Below are positions 25,001 to 34,900 of a DNA stretch of 64,000 bases, one piece after another. Source of the DNA: DAINPP01 sp963667315. Lineage in GTDB: Bacteria > Thermotogota > Thermotogae > MWEM01. The translations under genes and the position numbers were made by a program. The DNA lies in the NCBI GenBank assembly GCA_963667315.1, contig OY763325.1, positions 1,922,001 to 1,986,000 of the forward strand, given 5' to 3'. Each line of letters begins with the position of its first letter. Within the stretch, counting starts at the first letter, position 1. A model generated the notes under the pieces. It was not told the DNA's origin and did no database searches. It saw only the letters and a list, made by a program, of their open reading frames with translations.

Positions 25001-28000
25001 CTGTGTGCATCCGTTACCGCTTCTGAAATCGTGTCATGCCACGTTGTTGCCGCAGATGGTGGTGCCGTTCTGCTGATCAGTCTGCCTTCACTGTCACTTG
25101 CGCTTGTTTCCAGTCTGACAAAGGCTGTTGGATTAATCGTTATCGCATATTCTGCCTTGTTTCCGTGTTCCGCCGTGACGATCAGGGTTGCTTCGCCCGT
25201 CAGTTTGTCCGTTCCCGTCCGGGTTCCTTCTGTCGTGATGATGACATACGTCTGTGATGAGTCGTCTGTCGCTTTTATCGCTGCGAGAACTGTGTCTACG
25301 GTTGTTTCAGATGCCACTTTCAGCCGCTTGGGTGTTTCAAGCAGTTTGACGTACGGCTCGTTGCCTGTCTTGTATTCTATGTCCGTCACGATGGATAATT
25401 CCTTCGCCACGAATGTCGCCGTTGAGGCTGTTGTTTCGCTCCAGACGCTGTCATTGCCGTCGGCGTCTCCTACCGCACTCATCTCGTAATCCAAATCTCT
25501 CGTTGCGATCTGGTTTACAACCGTTCCCGCTGGGGTTTCCTGTGGGGTGAGTCTTAATGTAACCGTTCCCTCTTCCAGCTTGATCCCCGTCAGGGTTGCC
25601 ACACTCGTGCTGTAAGTGTAATTCGTAATAGCTGTTGCTTCTTCTCCGATCACGACGGAGGCCCCTTCTGTGATTTCAAACTGGTTCCCGTTGTTTTCAC
25701 CTATCGTGAAGACGACACTTCCGTTGTGGTACTCCGTTCCGATCGTGTAGTCCAGGTTCAGGGTGATTTCATGCTGTTCGAATTCTGTCTCCGGTCTCAG
25801 CGTCAGGGTGCCTTTAGGGGTCTCTTCTTCTACTTCCCATTCAATATTTGCCCCTTCCTGAACGGTTGATCTGTTCATCACTGTCTGTATCAAATTATTC
25901 CCATTGTAGGTGTTAGCACTTGCCGCTGTTGTATCTTCAACAAATAACAGTTCCGCATTCGGCACGTTGAATGGCTTCCAGGGTTCTCCAGCCGCATTGT
26001 ATACGGTTGCCGATTCATAAATATAGATCCCTGCCCCTTTTTCACTTTGATTGTTTCGAATGATGTTGTTGTAAATCTGCGGACCAGTTGTCGATCCTCT
26101 TGCTGAACTATCGTTTACCGATCCAACCAGGATTCCTGCTCCCTGATAAATGTTGTAGTTATCTTCTATGATGTTGTCGTGGATATCTGCCATTACACTT
26201 CCAACATAGATGCCGCATCCTATCTTTCCGCTTGTTTGATCTCCGTTCTGTGTGATGATATTATGCTTAATCTCTGCTTTCTCAAACAGCATTATTCCAG
26301 CTGCGCCTCCCATTACACTTCGACTGTCTGTTCTGATATTATCTGTTCCACCCTTCTTGAGGGTAAAACCTTCCACAACGGATTGTATATTCATCTCTCT
26401 TGTATTGATGCTGTATTCAGTTGTCCCAATCATGATAGCGTATCCATCGTTACTACCATCAATAATCGTTGTATTTACCGCATTTTCATCTGTCTCATAG
26501 GTACTCTTGAGTATGATCTTTTTTGTTCCAAACTGTACACTTTCAACGTAGGTTCCCGTGGCCACCATGATGATGTCCCCGTCTTCTGTTTCCGGTGCGT
26601 CGATCGCATCTTGTATCCTGGAGTAGTTCCAGCCGATTCCTTTGATGACCCATATCGTGTCAAGGGCATCCGTGTTCACTTTTTTGTTCTGGAAGCTTTC
26701 CAGTAAGCCGTCATTCGTTGCCGCTACGGTTCCTTTGGTGTAGGATAAATGCACTTCGTTGTTTTTTCCGATCGGTTTCTGAAGGTTCAGCGTGATCACG
26801 CGCTTGTCCGCACTCAGGGTTGCCGATTCGATCTCGTCAACGTATCCGTTCACGAGTACACCGAACTGATTCGCTTCTTCGGCCGTCGGTGCTTTCATGT
26901 CTCGGCTGAAGCCGATCTCTACATGTCTCCCGTCTGCCGTCATCGTTGCCGCTGTGCAGATGGGTAATGGCGCCGGGACTCGGTTGCTGATCGGTTTGTC
27001 TGTGAATGTTGCCAGCTCTGCGCCGTCTGCACTTTCAACGTCTCCCGCTGTGTAGTCCAGCGTAAGAACGTCTCCGTTTGAGACCGCTCTGTTCAGTCCG
27101 AGTTCGATGATTTTGGCATCTGCACTGTTCAGGGTTGCACTTTCGATTGTTGTCGTTGGGGCACTTCTGCCTATTGTCTGTGTTTCGTTGATTCCCAGGT
27201 GGAATTGTCCGTGTTTTCCCGTTGGGTCTGCCATTGCTCTGTCAAAGGTGACTTTGACCGTCAAGCCGTCTTCGCTCGTTTCTCCCGATACGAATTGTGG
27301 CTGGGGGGCCGGCACGGTGTTGTTTGCCGCGATTCCCGCAAAGCTTTCCAGGTACGCTTCGTTTTGAGCCTGTACGCTTCCTTTGGCGTAGGAGATGAGT
27401 ACTGTTTCCCCGTACGCGATGCTCTGTCCGTCTTTGAGTGTCAGTGTGTACGTGTCGCTTGCCGTTCTTGTCACGCTTTCGATCTGTTTGAGTACGCTGC
27501 CGCTTTGTACACTGAATTGTGTCTTCGCGCCACTCGGTACATCTTTCATGTCTTTGTCGAAGGCGATTTCTATTGTGTTCGTGCTCGCTGTTGCTTCTGT
27601 TACCAGTGGTGCCTCTCCCGGTACCCTGTTGGTAACGGCTACGTTTTTGTATTGCGCCAGTTTCCCGCCGTCTGTGCTCGCGATGGTTCCCGGTGTGTAG
27701 TCGATGAATACTTTGTCTCCGCTTTCTATCGCTTCTTCCAGTGTCAGCACGTAGGCGTTCGTCGTTCCCGCTTTTCTTTCTATTTTGCTCGTTTCTATCG
27801 TCTGATAGGTTGTAATTGTTCTGCTGTCTCTGCTGGTGATGTTTGCCGTTTGTTCTTTTTTGACGGTGTAGGCGTCTTTTTTCCCGCTGGGGTCTCCCAT
27901 CGCTTTGTCATACGTCAGTTCTATTTGTGTCCCGTCACTGTTTGTGATGGCTCCCGTCTGTTCCGGCGCTTCGATGGTTCCCGTTTTGAAGGTCCATACC

Positions 28001-29322
28001 CCACTTCTCGTCGTTTTGTCTGTCCCTGTGTCTTTTGCTTCGATTGCCCAGTAGTATCTGGTATTCCCTTCCAGCAGCCCTTGTATCTGGTAGTTTTTGG
28101 CTGTCAGCCCTTCGGCTTTTTTGTCTATTTTTTTCGGGTTTGCACTCATGTAGACGGTGTAGGTGATTGGTGCCCCGTTTTTGTCGTGTTCCCATTCTAA
28201 CAGCGGTGGAGCAGTCGCGTCCATCCCTTCTGTTCCGTCCCCAGGTGTCGGGTTGTTGGGCACGTCCATTCCTTCCGCTTTGGTCATGAAGGTGTTCGTC
28301 TGTGTTCGTGTCGCCGCTCCGTTGGCGTCTTTTGCCATGATGAACCAGTAATACGTTCGCCCTTCTTCCAGTCCTTCCGGCTGGTATTCTGTCTCGTCTA
28401 TCCCTTCGACCGTTACGTTTCGGTTGGTGTTTTTTACCATGTCGATGTACACGTAGTATTTCACGTCGTCTCCGTCCGGGTCAACGCTTTCACTCCAGCT
28501 CAATGTCACGTCTGTGGCTACGTCTGTTGCCCCTTCTGTCGGGTTCAGCAGTTCGGGCTGGCTTGGCGCTCTGTTTCCCGTTCTCACCTGTGAGCTTCCG
28601 ACCACGCTTGTTTGTGAGGCGTTGTTCTGTGCCACGATCACCCAGTCGTATAAGGTCTGGCTTTGCATGTTGTTGAAGGTGTACGTCGTGTCTGTGGTGT
28701 GTGCCGTCGTCGCCGGTGCGATTCGTGCCATCCAGTAGCCCATCTCTTCTGTTTTTCTTGTATTCATTCCCTGTCCCTGGTCGTACACGTAAATCACATA
28801 TTCTACCGCTCTTCCCGGGTTCTGCCGGTCTTCGTATGCCGGCCAGTCTAATGTGAAGCTTGTGTTTTCTACTTCACTCACGATCAGTGACGGGTCTGTC
28901 GGAATCTCTTCCGGGTCTACCGGTTGGGGCAGGCTTTCTCCGTTTATGGTAAAGGTCCAGATTGGACTCTTGGTGCTGTTCCCTTTTTCGTCTGTCGCCG
29001 TGACCCGCCAGTACCAGATCCCTTCTGCCAGGTTTGGCAGCAGAAAGTATGTCTCCACGGTTTCGTAGAAGGTCGGATCGTCCAGTCCTTCTATCGTCCG
29101 CGCGTAGTTGATGCGGTAGGTCACTGCTCCACCTTCCGGATCTTTGCTTTGTGTCCATTTGCTGTAGAAGTAGTTCTCGTCCACCAGTTCGCTCTGTGAA
29201 GGGTAAATGTTCACCACCGCACTCGGTGCCTGGTTGACAGTCTGTTTCCAGATACAGGATGTGAAACTCAACATGATAATTGCCAGCATCAGTATCACAA
29301 CGATAGGTAAGTTCTTTTTCAT
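22090..29322 (-). CDS. Giant modular surface lipoprotein, array member 4 (2410 aa)
   Basis: The ATG at 29322 follows GGGGG. The lipobox is FTSC. The front cassette matches members 2, 3 and 5 in DNA, but a subregion at about 28460-29160 carries its own variants (for example MNTRKTEEMG). Beta-helix 1 (887-1117) is a different version from that of members 2, 3 and 5. Then come a sandwich (1174-1221), a cadherin-like domain (about 1317), helix 2 (1400-1697), a sandwich (1754-1807), an extra fibronectin-III-like domain (1881-1991), a small domain (1997-2081) ending in an EDDVRNGWF motif, and the terminal Pmp-like helix (2121-2354). The tail has NFSVTNQG and ends GDQMYVN. It is a surface lipoprotein by architecture, with ligand unknown. 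Its distal half is shared in part with member 5. Confidence 0.92.
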   Translation of the reverse strand: MKKNLPIVVILMLAIIMLSFTSCIWKQTVNQAPSAVVNIYPSQSELVDENYFYSKWTQSKDPEGGAVTYRINYARTIEGLDDPTFYETVETYFLLPNLAEGIWYWRVTATDEKGNSTKSPIWTFTINGESLPQPVDPEEIPTDPSLIVSEVENTSFTLDWPAYEDRQNPGRAVEYVIYVYDQGQGMNTRKTEEMGYWMARIAPATTAHTTDTTYTFNNMQSQTLYDWVIVAQNNASQTSVVGSSQVRTGNRAPSQPELLNPTEGATDVATDVTLSWSESVDPDGDDVKYYVYIDMVKNTNRNVTVEGIDETEYQPEGLEEGRTYYWFIMAKDANGAATRTQTNTFMTKAEGMDVPNNPTPGDGTEGMDATAPPLLEWEHDKNGAPITYTVYMSANPKKIDKKAEGLTAKNYQIQGLLEGNTRYYWAIEAKDTGTDKTTRSGVWTFKTGTIEAPEQTGAITNSDGTQIELTYDKAMGDPSGKKDAYTVKKEQTANITSRDSRTITTYQTIETSKIERKAGTTNAYVLTLEEAIESGDKVFIDYTPGTIASTDGGKLAQYKNVAVTNRVPGEAPLVTEATASTNTIEIAFDKDMKDVPSGAKTQFSVQSGSVLKQIESVTRTASDTYTLTLKDGQSIAYGETVLISYAKGSVQAQNEAYLESFAGIAANNTVPAPQPQFVSGETSEDGLTVKVTFDRAMADPTGKHGQFHLGINETQTIGRSAPTTTIESATLNSADAKIIELGLNRAVSNGDVLTLDYTAGDVESADGAELATFTDKPISNRVPAPLPICTAATMTADGRHVEIGFSRDMKAPTAEEANQFGVLVNGYVDEIESATLSADKRVITLNLQKPIGKNNEVHLSYTKGTVAATNDGLLESFQNKKVNTDALDTIWVIKGIGWNYSRIQDAIDAPETEDGDIIMVATGTYVESVQFGTKKIILKSTYETDENAVNTTIIDGSNDGYAIMIGTTEYSINTREMNIQSVVEGFTLKKGGTDNIRTDSRSVMGGAAGIMLFEKAEIKHNIITQNGDQTSGKIGCGIYVGSVMADIHDNIIEDNYNIYQGAGILVGSVNDSSARGSTTGPQIYNNIIRNNQSEKGAGIYIYESATVYNAAGEPWKPFNVPNAELLFVEDTTAASANTYNGNNLIQTVMNRSTVQEGANIEWEVEEETPKGTLTLRPETEFEQHEITLNLDYTIGTEYHNGSVVFTIGENNGNQFEITEGASVVIGEEATAITNYTYSTSVATLTGIKLEEGTVTLRLTPQETPAGTVVNQIATRDLDYEMSAVGDADGNDSVWSETTASTATFVAKELSIVTDIEYKTGNEPYVKLLETPKRLKVASETTVDTVLAAIKATDDSSQTYVIITTEGTRTGTDKLTGEATLIVTAEHGNKAEYAITINPTAFVRLETSASDSEGRLISRTAPPSAATTWHDTISEAVTDAHSTVLSTITVWPGYYIESLNLGTKPIHLMSTDPASETVRNSTIIDGNENTTVVYIGQGAVSSQRSDEPTLYTIVEGFTIKNAMGSNFTSSERGGMPEPACGVCIDWMNAIIRNNLITENGTDVEHKSGRGLYVSTSNSDVKIHDNIISYNTYTYTFESMSRSVPQTRGAGIFVESGSPEIYDNVIDNNISDGNGGGICLGSEPIWSASRSGRDVETYTPIVYGNTISNNTAENGAGVYVYSNMNVKNGDETSPYWREFNVPNATVDFVEHNDTEDNNTYTSNQLTGGDAASSREVQSEEGRDICFEGPIESYVPQLLIAPATATGNAGEPITVTATVNITGYTYEGSMTFKLPEECTITTDASVTIGEGTKRSLKGAEVIDEQTVLLTGLTSETGDQSIILNFIHTGELAQAEYEFSATCDADGTGTLYSISEEATDSLEIPPQYAAPDVAVVSPVEGTEFATTTMTFTWEATAGAQSNTSAREVQGISGYVVAWANRAGEWASATIDNGATKEYATDTLAYGEDYSWHVKVIGANGKTVTTTPDATFITTYRLRDLGTEGVAYTLDNDTNFEQYTIGFDTDDLPARFNGMTNFHIVVKGNVYKFTQNEFDTTSYNVTIDYTAGTPDEPSEDDVRNGWFEEHYDYRVDRNGVSTGFDTFTEAFDSIQDSETVTLYVGKDEVIQNGSEFEVVNHQNITIRPEAYLSNIVFDGNDAHRLFYVHGSSGQPATLTLVDVVLQNGYESVGGAVKLYYGDLILERGEVKNNSSLSDGGAIYMNNSFYTKITNSTLTYNSAGPTNQGGAIYCWYSSAEIIDTFIASNTARDGAGITWNRQPMKVVRTEFAYNRATQNGGAVYCGYLTDLEINECTITFNEASYGGGLYCQGNSPYPTVELNDNVISNNTATLDGGGIYLGDIQCVLKTSEQAWTAKETTENNFSVTNQGIVHSPAVDTDSILVKDNTADGTGDQMYVN
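25106..25849 (-). repeat. Sandwich plus cadherin-like repeat, member 4 copy
   Basis: Matches 34946-35689 in member 5 with a constant offset of 9840 bases and a handful of substitutions. Identity stops at both ends inside coding sequence, which marks exchange boundaries. Part of it (about 25106-25490) also matches member 3 near 14600-14990. Confidence 0.85.
26549..29235 (-). repeat. Member 4 copy of the conserved front cassette
   Basis: Matches member 3 with an offset of 10429 bases. Identity begins abruptly at 26549, where the unrelated beta-helix 1 of member 4 joins the shared sequence. It ends near the lipobox at 29235. Confidence 0.88.
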
Positions 29323-29366
29323 AAATTCAACCCCCAGTTATTTTAATGGATTTTTTTCATCACACT

Positions 29367-29375
29367 ATTTTACCA
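29367..29375 (-). promoter_or_regulatory. Extended -10 promoter of array member 4
   Basis: The minus strand reads TGGTAAAAT within the same 20-base box as member 3 (CGTTTGTGATATGGTAAAAT). Confidence 0.65.
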
Positions 29376-29417
29376 TATCACAAACGTTTTACTGAATTCC
29401 TTGACACAGAGAAACAA

Positions 29418-29449
29418 AAGAGTGGATGAACTCATGTCCATCCACTCTT
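29418..29449 (-). terminator. Perfect 11-bp hairpin between member 4 and the HHSCG gene pair
   Basis: AAGAGTGGATG pairs exactly with CATCCACTCTT around a 10-base loop. On the minus strand it is followed by TTGTTTC. It probably ends transcription from the 29680-31607 genes before the member 4 promoter, although it is 230 bases past their last stop. Confidence 0.55.
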
Positions 29450-29485
29450 GTATGACTTTTTAATACACTACAAATTTTAAATTCT

Positions 29486-29550
29486 CTTGCGGAACCGGAA
29501 AGCCCCTCTGCGTTCCCCGATCTGGAACGGCACATTTATATTCCCGCTGC
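29486..29550. other. GC-rich island in an AT-rich spacer, possible structured RNA or gene relic
   Basis: The 357-base gap between member 4 and the upstream gene holds this block, which is much richer in G and C than its surroundings. It contains a perfect hairpin CGTTCC/GGAACG at 29511-29529. On the minus strand it also reads as a stop-bounded short frame with no start codon, including AVPDRGTQRGFPVPQEN. I do not recognise a known riboswitch. Confidence 0.35.
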
Positions 29551-29679
29551 AATCAATCGAGAGGTTTGATCAGGTTATCCATAACACACATTATAAATCC
29601 ATTAAAATACAAATGAATCATTTTTTTTGCCGTAGCTGTTCCAGAATCAATCTGTTGTCGCTTATCATAACGTTGTACT

Positions 29680-30624
29680 TCAATCAGTAAATGCCTGCCA
29701 AATCGTGTCTAAAAGATTTGAAACACCTGACACAAAATGAACGGTTGAATCCGCATTAGCCGTGCCATTCGGATGACTGTCCGAAGGATCAGACGTGTAT
29801 GCATCTTTCAGCAGATTCGGATTCGTCGCAGCCCCTTCCGGATTGGCGAGAAAATCAAACCAGTCAAAGATGGCAACGTTACTCAACCCCGGATGATCGG
29901 CATTGTATGAAGGCAGCCACGTTTCCCGCAACCAGTCGTAAAAATCCCTGGCTCGTTGCCCTTCATTTGGATCACCATCTGCCGCGGCTCTCGGAGGTGC
30001 CGTCACGAAGATAAACAACGTATCGGGATTCTCGGCAAAGATCTCTTCAAGTGGTTTGTAATCAAAACTTTCATGGGTATAGGAACTGACACCGGCGGGC
30101 CGGGTAAAGATTGCCTTATAGTTTTCAACGGTCTTCGTATCCGAAAAAGGATCGCCGGGTGCCGAGCCCATGCCCGTCACGTCGTTATTCGGATAGCAGC
30201 TCTTGAACATGATGATACGATTTTCACCATCAGATGTCCCAAGCTCTTTTGCCCCTTCAAGATAATCGTTAAACCACAGGATCCAGTGATGCATATCCGT
30301 ACTGTCCCCGGGCGTTCCCCACAACGAATCGGGGCGTCCGCTATCCGGACCAAAACAGGTCCCGTAATAGGATTCGTTCACCTCATCGATATAATCCTTC
30401 ACCAGAAGGGCGGTATTCAAACTGTTGTTCAGCCAGTTCTCTCCGCAGGAATGGTGGATGAAAAGGATGTCATCCGTTGAAGTGGTCGTCGGCTGTGGGG
30501 TGGGATCATCTCCACCGCCTCCCGTTTCACCGTTTCCGCCTCCATCCGGTAGCGAAAGCGTCTGACAGGCACTAAAAAAAACGATGATGACTATAATCAG
30601 GATCAGAAAGATTTTGTTTTTCAT
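29680..30624 (-). CDS. HHSCG-motif secreted lipoprotein, possible SGNH-like hydrolase (314 aa)
   Basis: I choose the ATG at 30624, seven bases after GGAGTG, over an in-frame ATG at 30642. The signal peptide ends in the lipobox FSAC, followed by a Gly/Pro/Thr-rich linker of about 30 residues and then the folded domain. The domain opens with DILFIHHSCGENWLN and contains GRPDSLWGTPGDSTDMHHW, FKSCYPNN, FIFVTAPP and DSHPN. The Ser of HHSCG and the His of DSHPN are the best candidates for catalytic residues, reminiscent of SGNH hydrolases, but I cannot name the family with certainty. It is a close paralogue of the gene upstream (30729-31607), 104 bases away, and the two are probably co-transcribed. 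The substrate is unknown; a carbohydrate ester is a guess. Confidence 0.8.
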   Translation of the reverse strand: MKNKIFLILIIVIIVFFSACQTLSLPDGGGNGETGGGGDDPTPQPTTTSTDDILFIHHSCGENWLNNSLNTALLVKDYIDEVNESYYGTCFGPDSGRPDSLWGTPGDSTDMHHWILWFNDYLEGAKELGTSDGENRIIMFKSCYPNNDVTGMGSAPGDPFSDTKTVENYKAIFTRPAGVSSYTHESFDYKPLEEIFAENPDTLFIFVTAPPRAAADGDPNEGQRARDFYDWLRETWLPSYNADHPGLSNVAIFDWFDFLANPEGAATNPNLLKDAYTSDPSDSHPNGTANADSTVHFVSGVSNLLDTIWQAFTD

Positions 30625-30728
30625 GGTTTCACACTCCATCAATGATCTTTATTACTACACACAATATACTTCTCATTCCGTTATCAGTTGTATGTGTTTA
30701 ACCACACCACAAAGTCTACCCTGTGATT

Positions 30729-31607
30729 TTATTGCATAAATCGCTCCCAAACATCATCCAGCAGATTATCCTTTCCGGAAACAAATCGTATCGTCGATTC
30801 CCGATTCGCCCTGTCATTGGGATGGGAGTCCCAGTCATCCCCACCGTATATCGATTGCAGAAGGTTGGGATTTCTTGAGTTTTTTTCATCGTTTGCAAGA
30901 AAGTCAAACCAGTTAAATACGGCAACGTTTTTCAGACCGGGGTTTTTACGGTTATAATCGGGAAGCCATTCCCCCTCAACCCAGTCGTAAAATTGTCTTG
31001 CCCTTTTTCCGTCCGCCGAATTCCCATCCCCGTGACAAAGGGGCGGTGCAGTGACGAAGATAAAGAGTGTATCGGGATTCTCGGCAAAGATCAGCTCAAG
31101 AGGTTTGTAGCTATAGCCTTCATATCTGTAAGCGTTCACACCGTGGGGATATGTGAAAAGTGCCTTGTAATTGTTCACCGTCTGATCGTAGGAAAACGGA
31201 TCGCCTCTGCCACCAATGGCAGTAACGTTGTTGTTCGGATAGCAGCTCTTGAACATGATGACCCTGTTCTCACCGTTAGCGGTGCCATACGCCTTAACCG
31301 TCTCAAGATAGTCGTTAAACCAGAATATCCAGTGAACCATATCCGTGTTGTCTCCAGGAGTATCCCAAAGTGATGCCGGTCTGCCGCGATCGGGACCGAA
31401 GGAGGTTCCATAGGTAATGTCGTTTACTTCATCGATATAGCTTTTTTTTGACAATGCGGAGGACAATCCGCTGTTCAGCCAGTTCTCACCACAGGAATGA
31501 TGGATAAAGACGATATCATCCGTTGTTGCCGAGAAAACAACTGTCTGTAAGGTGGTAAAAACGAGAAAAATGAATAAAATCGTAAAGATGGCAATACTCT
31601 TTTTCAT
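30729..31607 (-). CDS. HHSCG-motif secreted protein, paralogue of the next gene (292 aa)
   Basis: The ATG at 31607 follows GGAGTG. The N-terminus is a classical signal peptide ending in VVFSA with no lipobox cysteine, so this copy should be released or only loosely held, unlike its lipidated paralogue. It lacks the Gly/Pro/Thr linker. Shared motifs in order are DIVFIHHSCGENWLN, GRPASLWDTPGDNTDM, FKSCYPNN, AENPDTLFIFVTAPP, FDFLAN and DSHPN, at the same spacing as in the paralogue. It is first in a probable two-gene unit with its own extended -10 promoter. A hydrolase role is inferred from the SGNH-like arrangement and is not certain. Confidence 0.82.
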   Translation of the reverse strand: MKKSIAIFTILFIFLVFTTLQTVVFSATTDDIVFIHHSCGENWLNSGLSSALSKKSYIDEVNDITYGTSFGPDRGRPASLWDTPGDNTDMVHWIFWFNDYLETVKAYGTANGENRVIMFKSCYPNNNVTAIGGRGDPFSYDQTVNNYKALFTYPHGVNAYRYEGYSYKPLELIFAENPDTLFIFVTAPPLCHGDGNSADGKRARQFYDWVEGEWLPDYNRKNPGLKNVAVFNWFDFLANDEKNSRNPNLLQSIYGGDDWDSHPNDRANRESTIRFVSGKDNLLDDVWERFMQ

Positions 31608-31652
31608 AAGATCACACTCCGGTTATCAAATTGTTCTATCGGTATCCAACTT

Positions 31653-31661
31653 ATTTTATCA
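31653..31661 (-). promoter_or_regulatory. Extended -10 promoter of the HHSCG gene pair
   Basis: The minus strand reads TATGTGATAAAAT around this position, a TRTGnTAAAAT element about 45 bases before the start codon. Confidence 0.65.
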
Positions 31662-31820
31662 CATAAGACAGAACTTTATATTTCACTATTTCAAAAAAAA
31701 GACGGGTGAATCCAATCATAACAGTCATTTTAAAAGTCATTCTTCTAAAAACAGACGGTATCCAAAACATCATATTTATACATCATATTTAATTATCATT
31801 GAGACTATCATCAATACAAT

Positions 31821-31854
31821 AAAAAAAGAGCAGGGGGTCACCTGCTCTTTTTTT
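31821..31854 (-). terminator. Strong terminator after member 5
   Basis: A perfect 14-bp stem AAAAAAAGAGCAGG/CCTGCTCTTTTTTT with a six-base loop. Symmetrical A and T runs make it usable in both directions. On the minus strand it lies 106 bases past the member 5 stop. Confidence 0.85.
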
Positions 31855-31959
31855 GAAATTCATTTTATTTCAACTGTTATACTTGTTTTAAAATTTGATC
31901 CTATTTACTAAGCGTTAGAAATTCTTTATTTTATCCCGTCTAACTTTTCAGGATAAAAT

Positions 31960-34900
31960 TCACAACTCATTTCCAGTACTAAACTGTTTATTATCATCAC
32001 TGATATTTGATTTCACAACAACAACTTCTGTTTCAACACAACCTGAATTGATCTCTCCAGAAGCATTAACGGAAAAATCTCTTGCGATATATGCAATATT
32101 TGGGTAAGCATAGGATCTACTCCAGGAATTTCCATTAGTCGTCAGACAGCTATGAGTCGTGACAAAAAGACTACCGTGTCCGTAAGCATAAATCCCGCCG
32201 CCAGAATTATCCGCAGAATTGGCTGTGATAGTGGCGCTTGTGATCTCTATGGCAGTATTTAACTTCAAATAAAGTGCTCCTCCATATCCAACATCTCCGA
32301 CAATCGTATTCGTCGCCGTATTTGAAGTAAAGATGGTTCCGGATATGTCAACATCAGTATTTCCAGTCTGTTCGAGATATAAGGCTCCACCGTTTCCAGT
32401 AACCGAATTCACATCAAAATAAGAATCCCTGATCTCAACTTTATCCGTATCTCCTATATATATAGCTCCACCGTTTCCGGCTTCATTTGCCGTAAATGTG
32501 GATTCAAGTATACTTAGAGAAACTGCATCATTGGGACATTTCAAAGCTCCTCCCGCTCCTCCTGTAGAGTTATCATTGAATTGACATCTCAGGATGACAA
32601 ATGAACCCCAATTCAAATTAAGTGCTCCTCCTCCGTTATTTGCCGAGTTGTTGCTGAAAGTACAGTCAATGAAATTCATTGAGCCGTCTGATATTACTGC
32701 TCCACCTGCACCTTCAAAATTCCCGTGGGTAAAGGTTATATCTACAAACGTCACCGTTCCGGAATCTTTAGTGAAATTTTTGAAGAGCCCTGTAGTGTCG
32801 TTCCCGGTTATTACGGGTGTTACATTTTTTTGCGCCATAATCGTAACAGGTGCTGCGCTATCAAAGATAATTCCGCTGGTGAAAGAATAAGCAGCTTCAT
32901 TCAAAGTGATGGTCGCTTCCTCCGTTCCTGAAACAGCCGCTACGGCTTCGGCTATCGTATCGTATTCAGCCGTTACCTCTCCCTGGGCAAATGAGACAGC
33001 TTTACTGATTTTTTCTCCGAAGAAACCATCTCTGACCTCATCCATCGTGGGAACATTCGGTGTTCCGGGGGTGTATTCTATCACCACATTATACTGTGTA
33101 TTGTCAAATTCGTTCTGTTCAAATACATAACGCTGTCCGTTGACGAGAATCTGAAATTCCGTCATCCCGTCAAATCTCGCAGGCAGATCATCTATATCAA
33201 ATCCAACGTTGTACTGATCGAAATCCGTATCGTTCTCCAGTGTGTAGACAACACCTTCAGTCCCCAGATCCCTGAGCCTGTAGATCGTGATAAACGTCGC
33301 ATCCGGTGTCGTCGTTGCCGTCTTGCCGTTCGCTCCGATTGCCTTCACATGCCAGGAATAGTCTTCACCGTAGTCAAGGGTATCCGTGGCATATTCTTTT
33401 GTTGCCCCGTTATCAATCGTTGCACTTGCCCATTCTCCCGCTCTGTTCGCCCAGGCTACCACATAGCCGCTGATCCCCTGAACTTCTCTTGCAGAAGTAT
33501 TGGACTGAGCTCCCGCTGTTGCCTCCCAGGTGAAGGTAACCGTCGTTGTTGCAAATTCTGTGCCGTCTATCGGTGAAACGACTGCCACTTCAGGGGCATC
33601 GTACTGTGGTGGGATCGTAAGAGTTGCATAGGAAAGTTCAGATGCCACCCATCTTGTCCCGTCGCCATCTGCATCCACCTGTGCCGTCATTCCGTAGTCT
33701 CCTTCTCCAAGAGCGGTTGAATGTGTGAATTCAAGGACGATATTCTGTCCACCGGATGTGTATATGCCATCTATCGTGACGGCAGTTTTTTCTCCCTGGT
33801 TCAATTCGTTTCTCACACCATTCACTGTAATAGAAGAAGTATCTGTCAGGCTCATCCCTACAGGGAGTTTGAATGTAACAGAACCTTCGTATGTGAATCC
33901 CGTCACGCTGTATGTCGCCGTGATGGTTATCTTGTCACCATCGTCTCCAGTTGCCGTTGAAGGTGCAAGTTGCAGGTTTCCGATATAGGATGTTTCCGTT
34001 CCGCCAAATGCGATGTCTTTCCCTTCATCTGTCACCGCTCTGAAAGACATTTGATTACTGATGATTGAGTTGTTACTGTAGGTGTTGTTGTCTGAATCAT
34101 TTGTATTATGTTCCACGAATGATACGGTTGCATCCGGCACGTTGAATCTCGCCCATTCGCTGTTATCTTTGTCGAACGCTCCTGCATTCTCATAAACATA
34201 CACCCCGGCTCCGTCTGCTGCCGTGTTGTTTGAGAATGTATTGTTGTATATGGTCGCATGTTCGTTGTATCCGTTTCTGGATGAGGTCGTTAACAATTCT
34301 CTTCCAACGACGATCCCCGCTCCATTTTCTGATGTGGTATTTGAATCAATCACGTTATTATAAATCTTCGGATCTGAATATTTCACAACGATTCCTGCTC
34401 CATCCCCCATTGCATTGTAATTCTTTGAGATGATGTTATCGTGAATTTCCGAATTGGAACCGTTCAGATAAATACCATATCCATTTCTGTTTTCAGAAGT
34501 TGTCCCATTCTCAGTGATCAGGTTGTACCTGATAACCACATTTCTATCCAGCACATAAACCCCGGCTTTCACATCAATAGTTCTTGAAGATGAGAGGTTG
34601 GAATTGCCGGCATTTTTTATCGTAAATCCTTCAATAATCGTTTCTGCCGATGATCCCCTTGAACTGGAAATATTCTCGTTTATTTTGATTCCACTTCCGT
34701 TATATCCGGCATCAATGATGGTCGTCTCTCTTACAGTCTGACTCGCTGGGTCTGTACTGGTCAACTGAATCCTTTTGGCACCCAAGTCGATATTTTCAAC
34801 GTAATGTCCCTGCCATACCGTAATCGTCGATTGTCCAAATCCACTTGCATTCGTTACGGCATCAGAAATCGTTTCATGCCATGTTATCTGTACTGATGGC

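Noticed and set aside
29486..29550. c-di-GMP riboswitch in the GC-rich block
   Set aside because: A superficial resemblance to part of the consensus (ACGCA and a GG-rich arm) is not backed by the required tetraloop helix arrangement.
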